From: JAAYLN01 sp964592855
GTDB lineage: Bacteria > Verrucomicrobiota > Kiritimatiellia > RFP12 > JAAYLN01
Assembly (NCBI GenBank): GCA_964592855.1
Contig: CAZQKI010000021.1
Location: forward strand, 1-40,275
Direction of reading: 5' to 3'
Length of the DNA stretch: 40,275 nucleotides
Shown here: positions 25,428-33,900 of the stretch, piece by piece
Position numbering within the stretch: the first letter of the stretch is position 1
Layout: the number at the start of each line of letters is the position of its first letter
Translations under genes and position numbers: made by a program
The notes under the pieces: generated by a model
The model's database searches: none
What the model was told of the DNA's origin: nothing
The model's input: the letters and a program-made list of their open reading frames with translations, nothing else

Positions 25428-27773
25428 ATGAAGCCTATTATGCACCCACTAATCGCCAGTCTGTTGCTGGCCGCAGTCCTATTGCCCGCTGAGACCGTGA
25501 CCGTCGAGCCCGGACAGAGCCTGCAGGAAGCCGTAGACAAGCTCCGGCCGGGCGACACGCTGCTGCTTGCCGAGGGGACCTTCCACCAGAGCATCAAGAT
25601 GACGAGCAGCGGAACGGAGGGGAACCCGATCACCATCAAGGCCAAAGTCCCGGGCAAGTCGGTAATCAGCGGAGCGTTGCAGACGCCGCCGGTGTTCGAA
25701 CGGGTCGAGGGCGCCATCTACAAGACGAAATGGCCTTCGACGACGTGGAAAGGCAACGGGACCGGGCAGGCCTGGGTGATGGCGGATGATCGGAGCCTGT
25801 ACAACTTCAGCGACCTTGACGAGATGAGGACGTTCCTTAGATCGGGCGGCAAGGAAACGGAGAGGACCCCGCAGGAGGGGTTCTTCTATCAGGGCGAGGA
25901 GCTGTATGTCCGGCTGCTCGAAGACGCAAATCCCAACACGACGAAGATGGGCGTGAGCAGACCCGATCTCGGGCCGTTGCTGGAGGTCCAGGGCCAACAG
26001 CACATCGTGCTGGAAGGGCTGCGCTTCCAGGTGGCGCCTGCCGCTGCTGTTCTGCTTGGAGCACGGGGCAAGTCCGAGGTCAGCAAGCACATTGTGATCC
26101 GGGACTGCTACTTCTCCGGTTGCCACAATGGAATCGAGGGAAAGGGCATCCGGGAGAAGGATGTGAACTTGGGAATTTCCGACGTCACGGTTGAGTACTG
26201 TCAGTTCAGCAACTACCCGACGTTCCAGTGGATCCGCCACGGAAAACTCCAACTGGCCGACGTCTGGGGCGCGGTGTACTCCAGCGTTCTGGGCGGTGTG
26301 GGAATCGCGCCCGGCAGAAGGGCGAGCGCTTGGAAGATCAGGAACTGCTACCTCCACGACTGTTTCGACGGAATTGGGAGCGCTACGTCGGGGGTGCAGG
26401 ATCCGACGATGGACAACGAATTCGCCTACAACCTGCTGCACAATTGCGGGGACGATTCGATCGAGTTCGATTCCATGGAATACATGGGCCTGCGGGTGCA
26501 TAACAACTTCTTTCTCGACGGGTACTGCTTGCTGGCGCTTTCGCCGGTGCAGGGCGGCGGTCTGACGATCGACCATAACATCGCGTATGTTTCTCCCGAA
26601 GGCGGCATGCCCTGGGGCGTGATCTTCAAGTTCAGCACGCCAGACGGGAGCGGCTGGCGACTCGGGGGATTCCACCCGCTCACGGGCATCACCATCAGGA
26701 ACAACACGCTGATCCATACGAAGTGTGCATTTCAGTGGGGCGCCAGCAAGGGCCACGACGGCTCGCAGAACCCCTACTTCACGAACAACGTCGTGGCCAA
26801 CAACGTCCTTTACGCCCGCGACTGGCGCAGTTTCGGGGGTTTCCCGGCCAAGCTGGGGCTGACGGCCGAGATGGACAACCTGTTTGTCGGCCCGTTCCTT
26901 GTGGCCGCAAAGGGAGATCTGCCGGAGGGGCTCTTGTCCACTCGCGATACGGCGCGGCTCATCCGCCCCCCCACGACGCGTTGGGAAATCATGCCGCCGC
27001 TTCTGCCTACGCTCGTTCGCGAGGGAGAGACGGGCGAGGAGACGGTGATCGATCGGGTCAACTTCTCCGTGAGCGAGGACTTCGTGCGGAGCGTTGTCGC
27101 GACAAACGGCTTCGCCGCAGCCGCCTACCAGGACGTCGGCAAGAACCTCGGGGCCGTTCCGCCGGGCACGAAATGGGACTTCCCGCGTCCGGGCCCGCGC
27201 TGGGCCGACACCCGGACACCCCTGTTCCATCCCCCCTTCCCGCCGTCTCTGGACCCGTGGTGGGTCGGTTTCGCCGATCAGCCCAGCGAGGCGAAGACGG
27301 CGACCTTCAAACCCTGGCGGGGCAAGGGTTATGCGGCCAACGTATCGCCGGTACAGGGCGCAAAAGTGTCGGCAGCCGGCACCTTGAATGGTCCGCCGGC
27401 GGAGGCGCTGCTGAAGAAGAACATGCAGACCGAATTCGGGCCCACTTACGCCGTGGACGGGGAAGTCGATACGGCGTGGTGCTGGGATTCCTCCGAGGGA
27501 GGAGGCGCCGCTTGGCTCGAAGCGGACCTTGGCCGGGCGACACCGTTCAACTTCATCGAGTTGCTCAAGGTGCACCGGTGCAACACGGTGGCCGTGGAAG
27601 TCAAGCGCGCCGACAAGTGGGTACCCCTCCACACGTTTGACATCCGACAGCGCGAACGGTACAACTACGCTACCAATGTGCCGTTGACCGAGGCGCGGTA
27701 CGTTAGGATCACCGTCACGACGACCAACACGCCAGGCTATCTGTCCGACTTCCGGCTGTTCCAGCGTCGGTAA
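25428..27773 (+). CDS. Secreted right-handed parallel beta-helix protein with F5/8-type C-terminal domain (possible polysaccharide lyase or hydrolase)
   Basis: A 781-aa protein; AGGAG lies 8 bases before ATG 25428. The signal peptide is MKPIMHPLIASLLLAAVLLP with cleavage near PAE. TVEPGQSLQEAVDKLRPGDT, GTEGNPITIKA and GKSVISG form the N-terminal cap typical of secreted beta-helix enzymes such as PL6 alginate/chondroitin lyases and GH141-like proteins. Helical coils follow (HIVIRDCYFSGCHNGIEG, IRNCYLHDCFDGIG, YNLLHNCGDDSIEFDS, ITIRNNTLIHT). From about residue 650 a discoidin-like carbohydrate-binding domain appears (YAVDGEVDTAWCWDSS, ARYVRITVTTTNTPGYLSDF). A catalytic family cannot be fixed by eye. 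A 61-base gap separates it from the previous gene with no clear promoter, so it is probably part of the same operon. Confidence 0.75.
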   Translation: MKPIMHPLIASLLLAAVLLPAETVTVEPGQSLQEAVDKLRPGDTLLLAEGTFHQSIKMTSSGTEGNPITIKAKVPGKSVISGALQTPPVFERVEGAIYKTKWPSTTWKGNGTGQAWVMADDRSLYNFSDLDEMRTFLRSGGKETERTPQEGFFYQGEELYVRLLEDANPNTTKMGVSRPDLGPLLEVQGQQHIVLEGLRFQVAPAAAVLLGARGKSEVSKHIVIRDCYFSGCHNGIEGKGIREKDVNLGISDVTVEYCQFSNYPTFQWIRHGKLQLADVWGAVYSSVLGGVGIAPGRRASAWKIRNCYLHDCFDGIGSATSGVQDPTMDNEFAYNLLHNCGDDSIEFDSMEYMGLRVHNNFFLDGYCLLALSPVQGGGLTIDHNIAYVSPEGGMPWGVIFKFSTPDGSGWRLGGFHPLTGITIRNNTLIHTKCAFQWGASKGHDGSQNPYFTNNVVANNVLYARDWRSFGGFPAKLGLTAEMDNLFVGPFLVAAKGDLPEGLLSTRDTARLIRPPTTRWEIMPPLLPTLVREGETGEETVIDRVNFSVSEDFVRSVVATNGFAAAAYQDVGKNLGAVPPGTKWDFPRPGPRWADTRTPLFHPPFPPSLDPWWVGFADQPSEAKTATFKPWRGKGYAANVSPVQGAKVSAAGTLNGPPAEALLKKNMQTEFGPTYAVDGEVDTAWCWDSSEGGGAAWLEADLGRATPFNFIELLKVHRCNTVAVEVKRADKWVPLHTFDIRQRERYNYATNVPLTEARYVRITVTTTNTPGYLSDFRLFQRR

Positions 27774-27842
27774 CACAAACTTCATCCGCGCCGTTGAACC
27801 GCGTCTTCTGATCGAAGGGCCAAGATGACCCAAGAGAGACCC

Positions 27843-28346
27843 ATGCCTATACGCAGGGCAGCGTGCGGTGAGTTGCAGAGATTTCTGAATCAGGCGGCGT
27901 CCTGGCGGGTCGCGCCTGCGACCGCGCGCGTGCCGCACTTCCATCTCCGTCCGGTCGAGGAAATCGCGCCCCATCAGCGCCCCGACACGGGCGACGTGCC
28001 CAGCTATGCCGACCAGTACTCGTGGATTTGCGACGGGCCACAGAAGATCGGATTGATTAATCGCTGGACCTTCGAAATCGAAATGTTCCGCTTCCGCCCG
28101 CCTGCCGGCAACCGGATCGTCGAATACACCATGCCGGCCATGCACCACTGGGCCACCCTCCAGGGGCCGCGCATTGTGCTCCGCGCGCCAACCTGGCGGC
28201 GAACTTCCCGGATTGACCTGTCCATCGTGTGCGATCACGACCCGCTGTTGCTGATCAAACTCTGCATCGAAGGCACAGGCACGGCCTGGTTTGACGACCT
28301 GAGCCTGATTGTGAAGGAAACAGAAGAAAAGGGGAGTTGCGCATGA
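27843..28346 (+). CDS. Small beta-sandwich-like hypothetical protein
   Basis: Product of about 167 aa from ATG 27843, which has AGAGAG just upstream; an in-frame ATG at 27825 would add six residues. There is no signal peptide. The sequence alternates short beta-type stretches (RWTFEIEMFRFRP, RIVLRAPTWRR, RIDLSIVCDH) and ends with TGTAWFDDLSLIV, the phrase that closes many jelly-roll carbohydrate-binding modules. It could be a stand-alone carbohydrate-binding protein or the remaining C-terminal part of a larger enzyme; its start looks unlike a domain beginning. It sits between the beta-helix gene and the DUF4838 gene, with an ATGA overlap to the latter, so it is translated within the operon. 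Function unknown. Confidence 0.6.
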   Translation: MPIRRAACGELQRFLNQAASWRVAPATARVPHFHLRPVEEIAPHQRPDTGDVPSYADQYSWICDGPQKIGLINRWTFEIEMFRFRPPAGNRIVEYTMPAMHHWATLQGPRIVLRAPTWRRTSRIDLSIVCDHDPLLLIKLCIEGTGTAWFDDLSLIVKETEEKGSCA

Positions 28347-30259
28347 ACACCTGTCGGATCCTTGGTTTCTCGCTCCTGCTGTCCATGGATGCACTGGCCG
28401 GCCCGGCGGTCGGGCTTCCGGCGGCGGGAGGGCAGACGCAGACCCCAGACCTGACGCCCGTCACCTTCCTGACGCCCGCAGCGCACGCGCCGGTGTCGCT
28501 GGTGCAGGACGGAAAGCCGGTGGCCGTGGTGTACGTGGCCGCGACCGCCCCCTCCACAAACCTGACGATCCTCGTGAATGAGTTGGTCGAGGATATCCAG
28601 CTCACGACCGGCGCCCGCCTGGAGGTGGTGGCATCGCCGCCGGCCGCCACGCGCAGCGCCATCGTGATCGGAGACTGCGAGGAATCGCGCAAGGCGGGCA
28701 TTGACGCCGCGGCGATTCCCGTCGAGGGCTTCGTGGTCAGGACTGCACCGAACCGCGTGTTTCTGGTCGGCAGCATACAACCGTTGCCGATCACCGACAC
28801 GCGGAAGCCCGGCCGGGGTTGCGCCAACGACGGCACCGCCTGGGCCGTGTCCGATTTCCTTGAGCGGTCGGTCGGCGTCCGGTGGTATTGGCCCATCGCC
28901 GCAGGCGGCCGCAGCGTGGTCCAGCAGGCGTCCCTTCAGGTAACGCCAACGCACTATCGAGACCAGCCGGTATTCCGAAAACGGGAATTCTCGAACACGG
29001 TCGGCTATCGGCGCACCAGTTGGAAGGCAAACCGCAAGCCGGGCGCGGCCATGCTGCCGGACGCGTTGCTGGCGCCCGGGACTGAGGTGATCGCGACGCA
29101 ACCGATGCTGGCGGGCTTGCGCGCCGGGTCGAGCGTGCCGTACATCATTCAAGTACACGAACCGCAGAAATTTTCCACGCAGACGCAGACCGAACACCCC
29201 GACATGTTCCAGCTCAGGCAGGACGGCACACGCAGTCCGGCCATGCTGTGCTACAGTTCGACGAACACGCTCGCCTACCTGCTCCAAGGTTGCGAAGACG
29301 CATGGGACCATGGAAAGCGTGCGTCGTGGGTAACCGCCACCTGCGTCACGGTGTCGCCCGGCGATGAACCCGTGGGGTGCTACTGCGAAGCGTGTGCTGT
29401 GTTTCGGAACCCCGCCGGCGGAACCTATGGCACGGGGTCGAAGGTCATGTGCCGATTCGTTCAGAAGCTGTGCCAGGAGGTCAAGCGGCGCTGGCCGGAC
29501 AAGAAGGTGCTCTATCTGCCATACTGGAACTACACCGACTGCGACGAAACGTTGGACTATCCGGGCAGTCTGGAAATCCAGATGTGCACGATGGCCTTCG
29601 GGATCATGCGGCAGCCGGACGTGCGGCGAGGGATGGAGCGGCAGTTGCGCGCCTGGAGCCGCAAGGTGGGCGGGCCGATCACCACCTGGGAGTATTCGCA
29701 CCGCGTGCCGGAGTGGACCTGCGCGCCGGTCCAATACCCGCACCTCGTGCAGGACTACTACCGCACCAACCGCGACATCCTGTCGGGCTCCTTCCTCAAC
29801 GGTCGTTGGATCGGCGAGTGGTCCGTGGCGGCGCCGACGGATTACTGCTGGTTCAAGGTGTTGTGGAACCCCGAGGTGGACATCGAGGCCATTCTGGACG
29901 GTCTTTGCGCGCGGATGTTCGGCAAGGCGGCGGCCACGAGCCGCGAGCTCTTGCGCCTGCAGTGCGACCGCTGGGAGAAGGCGCCGTGGCGCGATGGGTT
30001 GGGCGATGCGGGAAAGATAAGGCCCAAGATCTACACCGACATGTGGCCGCCGGCCGTGGTCGCCAAGATGTCGGAGTTGCGGGATCGCGCACGGGCGGAG
30101 ATGGCCGGCGATGCGTTGTCGGAGCAGCGTTTCGGCTACTGGACCTGGACCTTCGATCTGTTTCTCGTGGAAGCCAAAGAGTATTGGGCTCTGAATGCCG
30201 CTCCACCCCCTGCTGCGCCCAAGCCCGCCCCCGAGGGCGTGCTCAACCAGTACGAGTGA
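28343..30259 (+). CDS. Secreted DUF4838 protein (alpha-glucuronidase-like)
   Basis: The ATG at 28343 lies 6 bases after GGGGAG and overlaps the previous stop as ATGA; a TTG at 28337 is less likely. The 638-aa product has a signal peptide (MNTCRILGFSLLLSMDALA). An N-terminal domain (about 35-190) with NELVEDIQLTTGARLEV, AIVIGDCEES and GTAWAVSDFLERSVGVRWYW matches the GH67 N-terminal-like alpha/beta domain that accompanies DUF4838 (PF16126). The DUF4838 barrel carries HPDMFQLRQDG, VTVSPGDEPVGCYCEAC, RFVQKLCQEVKRRWPDKKV, YLPYWNYTDC and ITTWEYSHRVP. These proteins are related to alpha-glucuronidases and are common in PVC polysaccharide loci; activity on a uronic-acid-containing glycan is inferred from kinship, not shown. 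Tryptophan- and cysteine-rich. Confidence 0.8.
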   Translation: MNTCRILGFSLLLSMDALAGPAVGLPAAGGQTQTPDLTPVTFLTPAAHAPVSLVQDGKPVAVVYVAATAPSTNLTILVNELVEDIQLTTGARLEVVASPPAATRSAIVIGDCEESRKAGIDAAAIPVEGFVVRTAPNRVFLVGSIQPLPITDTRKPGRGCANDGTAWAVSDFLERSVGVRWYWPIAAGGRSVVQQASLQVTPTHYRDQPVFRKREFSNTVGYRRTSWKANRKPGAAMLPDALLAPGTEVIATQPMLAGLRAGSSVPYIIQVHEPQKFSTQTQTEHPDMFQLRQDGTRSPAMLCYSSTNTLAYLLQGCEDAWDHGKRASWVTATCVTVSPGDEPVGCYCEACAVFRNPAGGTYGTGSKVMCRFVQKLCQEVKRRWPDKKVLYLPYWNYTDCDETLDYPGSLEIQMCTMAFGIMRQPDVRRGMERQLRAWSRKVGGPITTWEYSHRVPEWTCAPVQYPHLVQDYYRTNRDILSGSFLNGRWIGEWSVAAPTDYCWFKVLWNPEVDIEAILDGLCARMFGKAAATSRELLRLQCDRWEKAPWRDGLGDAGKIRPKIYTDMWPPAVVAKMSELRDRARAEMAGDALSEQRFGYWTWTFDLFLVEAKEYWALNAAPPPAAPKPAPEGVLNQYE

Positions 30260-30316
30260 CGCTTCCATGGAGACGCCATCACCCTTTGTAGCTGACTGTG
30301 CCTCATGGAGCATCGC

Positions 30317-32623
30317 GTGACACGACTGTTCATCCCGGATATCGAGGCGCTACGGCGTAAGCTCGCGTGCCCGCCGCCGATTCTGGCGGGGCTCTACCTG
30401 CGTTTTCAGAAGCAACTGACCGCCGACCCGGGCTTCCGCCGTCACCACGTGTTCCTCCCGGCACTACTGGGCGACGAGACCGCTATTTCCGAGGCCAAGG
30501 GTATCCTCCTGGAGGAAGCCTGCGACCCGCTGAGACTGGCCGGAAATCCCTCTGCGGCTTCTACCCCCGCTGCGCAAGACGTCCTCGATGGTCATATCTG
30601 GTGCGTGGCCCCGCGCGCCATGCGCCTGGCTGCGTACTTCACATGGATGGACGCGCAAGGGGCGTGGACGTTGGCGGAACGCGACGCGGTCGCCACCGGG
30701 GTCATCGACTTCTTCTACGCATTTGTGGTGCCGGTGCTGCGGGCGCGCACACCCGCCGGACACAACCAGCAACTCTCCATGGTGCTCTGCAGTGCGATCG
30801 CGGGGTCCGTGTTTGCGCAGGTGCCCGCGACGGCAGGCCGCGCGCGGGCTCTCCGAGACTACGCTTTGCCCAAACTGCGGCAAACCCTCGGACTGATGAA
30901 GCGCGACGGCTACTGCGGGGAGGGGTCGACGTACCAGTCCGCCGTCGTGAGCGGGCTGGCGATGTGGGCGGGCTGGTTTCTGACCCAACTGGGGGACCCC
31001 GGGGCTTGGACCCGGACGTGGGGGCCCAATGGTGCGAGCCTGAGCGACAGTCTGCGGATGGAGGCCGATCTGGGCAGCCCCGGAGGACTGTTACCGCCGT
31101 GGGATCACTATGGCTGGGAGAAGGTCCACAACCTGGCGGCGCGCACGTTGTGGGCCACCTTGTCCGGCCATCACGAACTGCTGAAAGCCGCAGATTCGGT
31201 CTGGGACCGGCCGTCTTTCCTGGCGTGGCGGCCGGACGACAGACTGTGGACGCTGATCGGCTGGCCAGAGACCGAGGAGCCCGAGGCTCTGCATCCGAAG
31301 ACAGGCCTCTCTGGCTGGAGTCGGCCGTCGGTCGGCGCAGCCATCGACCACCTGCCCCGGAAAATGCGCGTGATGATGGCTTGGGACAGTTGTTCGGGCA
31401 GCCTGCAAGGACTCGGACGCGCCCAAGTGAACCCCAATCACCTGATGATCGACGTGGCTGGCGAGCCACTCACCGGCGACGGGACCGAAAGTGGCGCAAC
31501 CGTGCTCTTCTCGCCAGCCGCCATGGAGCGCACGTTGGCGGCGCTTTCGGATTCCGAGCGGGAACTGGTGATCCAGCAGTACGGCAGCTTCAGGAAATGG
31601 GTGTGTACGTGCCAGCAAGGCTTTCTGGGAGCTGCCTGCGCAGTCGTGGTGGACGAGTGGGACAGCTACTTCCCGCGCGGCACGCGCCGGGGGCGTTTGG
31701 TGTTCGAGCAGCGGTCCTCTGAACGCCACACGTTTGCGGCAGATTCCGCTGCGTATTACCAACCGACGTTCGATGTGACCCGCATGCGGCGCACGGTGTC
31801 GGTCGGCGTCTCCGGTGTAATCTGGGTGGTGGACGACATCCACGCTCAGACATCGCACCGGTTCTCCTGGCGTGCATGGTTTCGTCCGGCCATCAAGGAG
31901 CGTACGCCCCACGGGCTCCGACTACGCCTGCCCTCCGGCGTCGCCCTGGCGGTCGCGTGGACAGCGGAGGCTGACGGCGCCGAAGGACTTGCCCCAGTCG
32001 TTCTAACGCCGGCGCCCACGTTTCCCGGCGCACGCACGCATCTGGCGTGGCCCGACGAAGGCAGCGTGCGGTGCGACGTGGCGACGAGCGGAAGGCGGGT
32101 GCGGTTCGTGACGTGCATGGTGCCCAGCGACGTCGAGGGGCTGCAGGTCAGCGCCTCGGCTCCGTCCTCCTGGGAAGCCGCCTGGAAGACCGGGCGGGAG
32201 ACTTTCTCCCTTCCGACCGACCTGTTGGCGGAGCTCGGCGCGACAACACCGACGGCGCCCGAGTTGGAGGATGTCGAGACGCTCTGCGACCTCGACGAGC
32301 CGCCGTTCGCGCTGCTCGACGAGACAACCCAGGCGCTGCTGGCCTCCTTGGCAGACCCGCCCAAACGGGCCTGGCGCCGCACGACGGCCGCGATGCAGAC
32401 GCTGACGGCTCGCAACGCCCCTGAAGCAATGCCTGCAATCCTCGCGCTGCTGGGCGATGCCAGCCAGAATTACACGGTGCACGCGGTTGCTGCTTGGTGC
32501 TTGGGCCATGCGCGCTATGCGCCAGCGCTTGAGGGCTTGCGGAAGATGTCGGGCATACCGGAGGAAAACACCGCTGCGCGCGCCCGTTGGGCGGTGGAGC
32601 GTATGAAAACAGAGGATGTATGA
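30317..32623 (+). CDS. Heparinase II/III-like polysaccharide lyase family protein with C-terminal HEAT-like end
   Basis: GTG 30317 is preferred because GGAG stands 6 bases upstream; the ATG at 30305 has no ribosome-binding site. The 768-aa protein begins with MTRLFIPDIEALRRKL and an alpha-helical toroid: ARAMRLAAYFTWMDAQG-like helices, HNQQLSMVLCSAIAG and KRDGYCGEGSTYQS. A beta-sheet half follows (MMAWDSCSGSLQG, HLMIDVAGEPLTGDG, VDEWDSYFPRGTRRGRLVFEQ, WVVDDIHAQTSHRFSW). This is the two-domain fold of heparinase II/III and related PL families (PL8/12/15/17/21-like), which cleave uronic-acid glycans by beta-elimination. The final part (RNAPEAMPAILALLGDAS and AVAAWCLGHARYAPAL) looks like a HEAT-repeat pair. 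No signal peptide is visible, so it may act on imported oligosaccharides. It overlaps the next gene by ATGA. Confidence 0.75.
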   Translation: MTRLFIPDIEALRRKLACPPPILAGLYLRFQKQLTADPGFRRHHVFLPALLGDETAISEAKGILLEEACDPLRLAGNPSAASTPAAQDVLDGHIWCVAPRAMRLAAYFTWMDAQGAWTLAERDAVATGVIDFFYAFVVPVLRARTPAGHNQQLSMVLCSAIAGSVFAQVPATAGRARALRDYALPKLRQTLGLMKRDGYCGEGSTYQSAVVSGLAMWAGWFLTQLGDPGAWTRTWGPNGASLSDSLRMEADLGSPGGLLPPWDHYGWEKVHNLAARTLWATLSGHHELLKAADSVWDRPSFLAWRPDDRLWTLIGWPETEEPEALHPKTGLSGWSRPSVGAAIDHLPRKMRVMMAWDSCSGSLQGLGRAQVNPNHLMIDVAGEPLTGDGTESGATVLFSPAAMERTLAALSDSERELVIQQYGSFRKWVCTCQQGFLGAACAVVVDEWDSYFPRGTRRGRLVFEQRSSERHTFAADSAAYYQPTFDVTRMRRTVSVGVSGVIWVVDDIHAQTSHRFSWRAWFRPAIKERTPHGLRLRLPSGVALAVAWTAEADGAEGLAPVVLTPAPTFPGARTHLAWPDEGSVRCDVATSGRRVRFVTCMVPSDVEGLQVSASAPSSWEAAWKTGRETFSLPTDLLAELGATTPTAPELEDVETLCDLDEPPFALLDETTQALLASLADPPKRAWRRTTAAMQTLTARNAPEAMPAILALLGDASQNYTVHAVAAWCLGHARYAPALEGLRKMSGIPEENTAARARWAVERMKTEDV

Positions 32624-33525
32624 GCCAGATCCACGAAGTCACGGTCTCCGCCTGCGCCCCGGCCTCCTACGGGTTTGTACCGGAGGATGCCGTTCCGGCC
32701 ACCGCGCGCATGATCCATGGGGATGAAACCGACCCGCTGCTTGTGCGTGAACACGTGGACCGTCTCCTGGATCACCACCTGCACGTGCTTGCGCTGTCGA
32801 GCGACACCCATCCCGACTTGGCGGTTATCCCGGAGGACAGCCTGCGTTTGGCGATGATGATCGCACGGCACGGGCAGCACGCTTGGTGCGCGCGGGCCAT
32901 CACCGAAGCCTACGACCGCTATGTGGAACGCATCGGCCAGTTCTGTCGCCAACACCGCTGCCACGTGGCGGGTGGCACACTGACGCACCACCGAGGATGC
33001 TACTACAACACGGCCATCCTGCAGGACGCGGCCGGCGCCGTCGTCGCCAGCTACGACAAGACGCACTTGCCCCGCAACCCGAAGAACGGCGAGCACGCGT
33101 TCCTGACGCCCGGTGACGATCTGCCGGTCTTCGACACCGACATTGGCCGCATCGGGTTCTTGATCTGCTGGGACATCATCTTCCCGGAGACTTTCGCCGT
33201 CCTGGCCCTAAGGGGGGCCGAGCTCGTCGTCCAACCCACCTTCGGCCACGCGGACGAGTGGAGCGACCTCACCGCCCGCTGCCGGTGCCGTGACTGGAGT
33301 GTCCCCATGGCGGTCAGCATGTGGGGTGGCAACGCCTGCATTGTGGACCACGAGGGTAAACTGGCGGCGCACACCGGCCGTGTGCCGAACACGGCGGCAA
33401 CCGCCACGCTGGTGCTCGGTTCGCCACGGAAATTCCTGTACATGGACGACGCCGCGCGCCAACTTCGCGAGGAACGTCGTCCCGAGCTTTACAGGGCGCT
33501 GACGGAGGAGCCGCCAGGAGACTGA
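32620..33525 (+). CDS. Carbon-nitrogen hydrolase (nitrilase superfamily amidase)
   Basis: A 301-aa protein that starts in an ATGA overlap with the heparinase-like gene. The nitrilase catalytic triad is visible: Glu72 in AVIPEDS, Lys147 in SYDKTHLPRN and Cys183 in LICWDIIFPE. Supporting blocks include GGTLTHHRGCYYNTAIL and ALRGAELVVQPTFGH. Length fits the family (about 270-310). No signal peptide, so cytoplasmic. Family members hydrolyse amides, carbamoyl groups or nitriles; here the position suggests removal of an N-acyl or amide group from a released sugar, which is inference only. It is the last gene of the + strand operon; the next feature is a sulfatase remnant on the opposite strand whose frame runs into this gene's 3' end. 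Confidence 0.85.
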   Translation: MSQIHEVTVSACAPASYGFVPEDAVPATARMIHGDETDPLLVREHVDRLLDHHLHVLALSSDTHPDLAVIPEDSLRLAMMIARHGQHAWCARAITEAYDRYVERIGQFCRQHRCHVAGGTLTHHRGCYYNTAILQDAAGAVVASYDKTHLPRNPKNGEHAFLTPGDDLPVFDTDIGRIGFLICWDIIFPETFAVLALRGAELVVQPTFGHADEWSDLTARCRCRDWSVPMAVSMWGGNACIVDHEGKLAAHTGRVPNTAATATLVLGSPRKFLYMDDAARQLREERRPELYRALTEEPPGD

Positions 33526-33877
33526 GGAGAGGAGGGATAGGGTCTCTGGAGTCGATGGTTGCGTACCGGTTGCTGCGTTTCGATGAACCCGTTCAGGAGA
33601 CGGCGTTCGAGCGCACGCTGCGCCCACGCAAAGGCTGGATCGTCATACCGGTTTCGCGTCTCGCCGGGGTCATCCACCAAGTCGTACAATTGGCCCCAAG
33701 AACGGTTGCCCTTCCCGCAGAGCGAGAGCTTGTGTGTCTTGGTTCGAACCGTCTTGACGTAGGGCATCAATGTTGGGGGTCTTCACGACCGGATGGCCGT
33801 GACAAACCCAGGCAGTCGAAACGGTGCTGATCGGTCATGGCCAAGAAGATGTTGGGGTGCTGGTCGGATACGGGCAT
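33489..33877 (-). pseudogene. S1 sulfatase gene with its middle deleted
   Basis: ATG 33877, with GGAG 8 bases upstream, begins MPVSDQHPNIFLAMTDQHRF, nearly the start of the sulfatase at 10615-12030. One inserted T after CTGGG shifts the frame within the next residues, and close to NID the sequence jumps directly to PYVKTVRTKTHKL, the C-terminal block of the same protein (DVYDLVEDPGE-type region through ALERRLLNGFIETQQP). About 350 codons, including the C-x-P-x-R signature and the second metal site, are missing. The DNA of the C-terminal part is very similar to 10690-10880. After QQP the frame wanders to a stop at 33489 inside the amidase gene. It follows the giant protein gene on the same strand by 23 bases, so it once belonged to that operon. 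Confidence 0.85.
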
Positions 33878-33900
33878 ACGTCGTTCTCCTTTTACGAACC

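Noticed and set aside
25479..28394. 971-aa open frame on the - strand opposite the beta-helix gene
   Set aside because: It crosses several gene boundaries of the convincing + strand operon and has a composition typical of a shadow frame.
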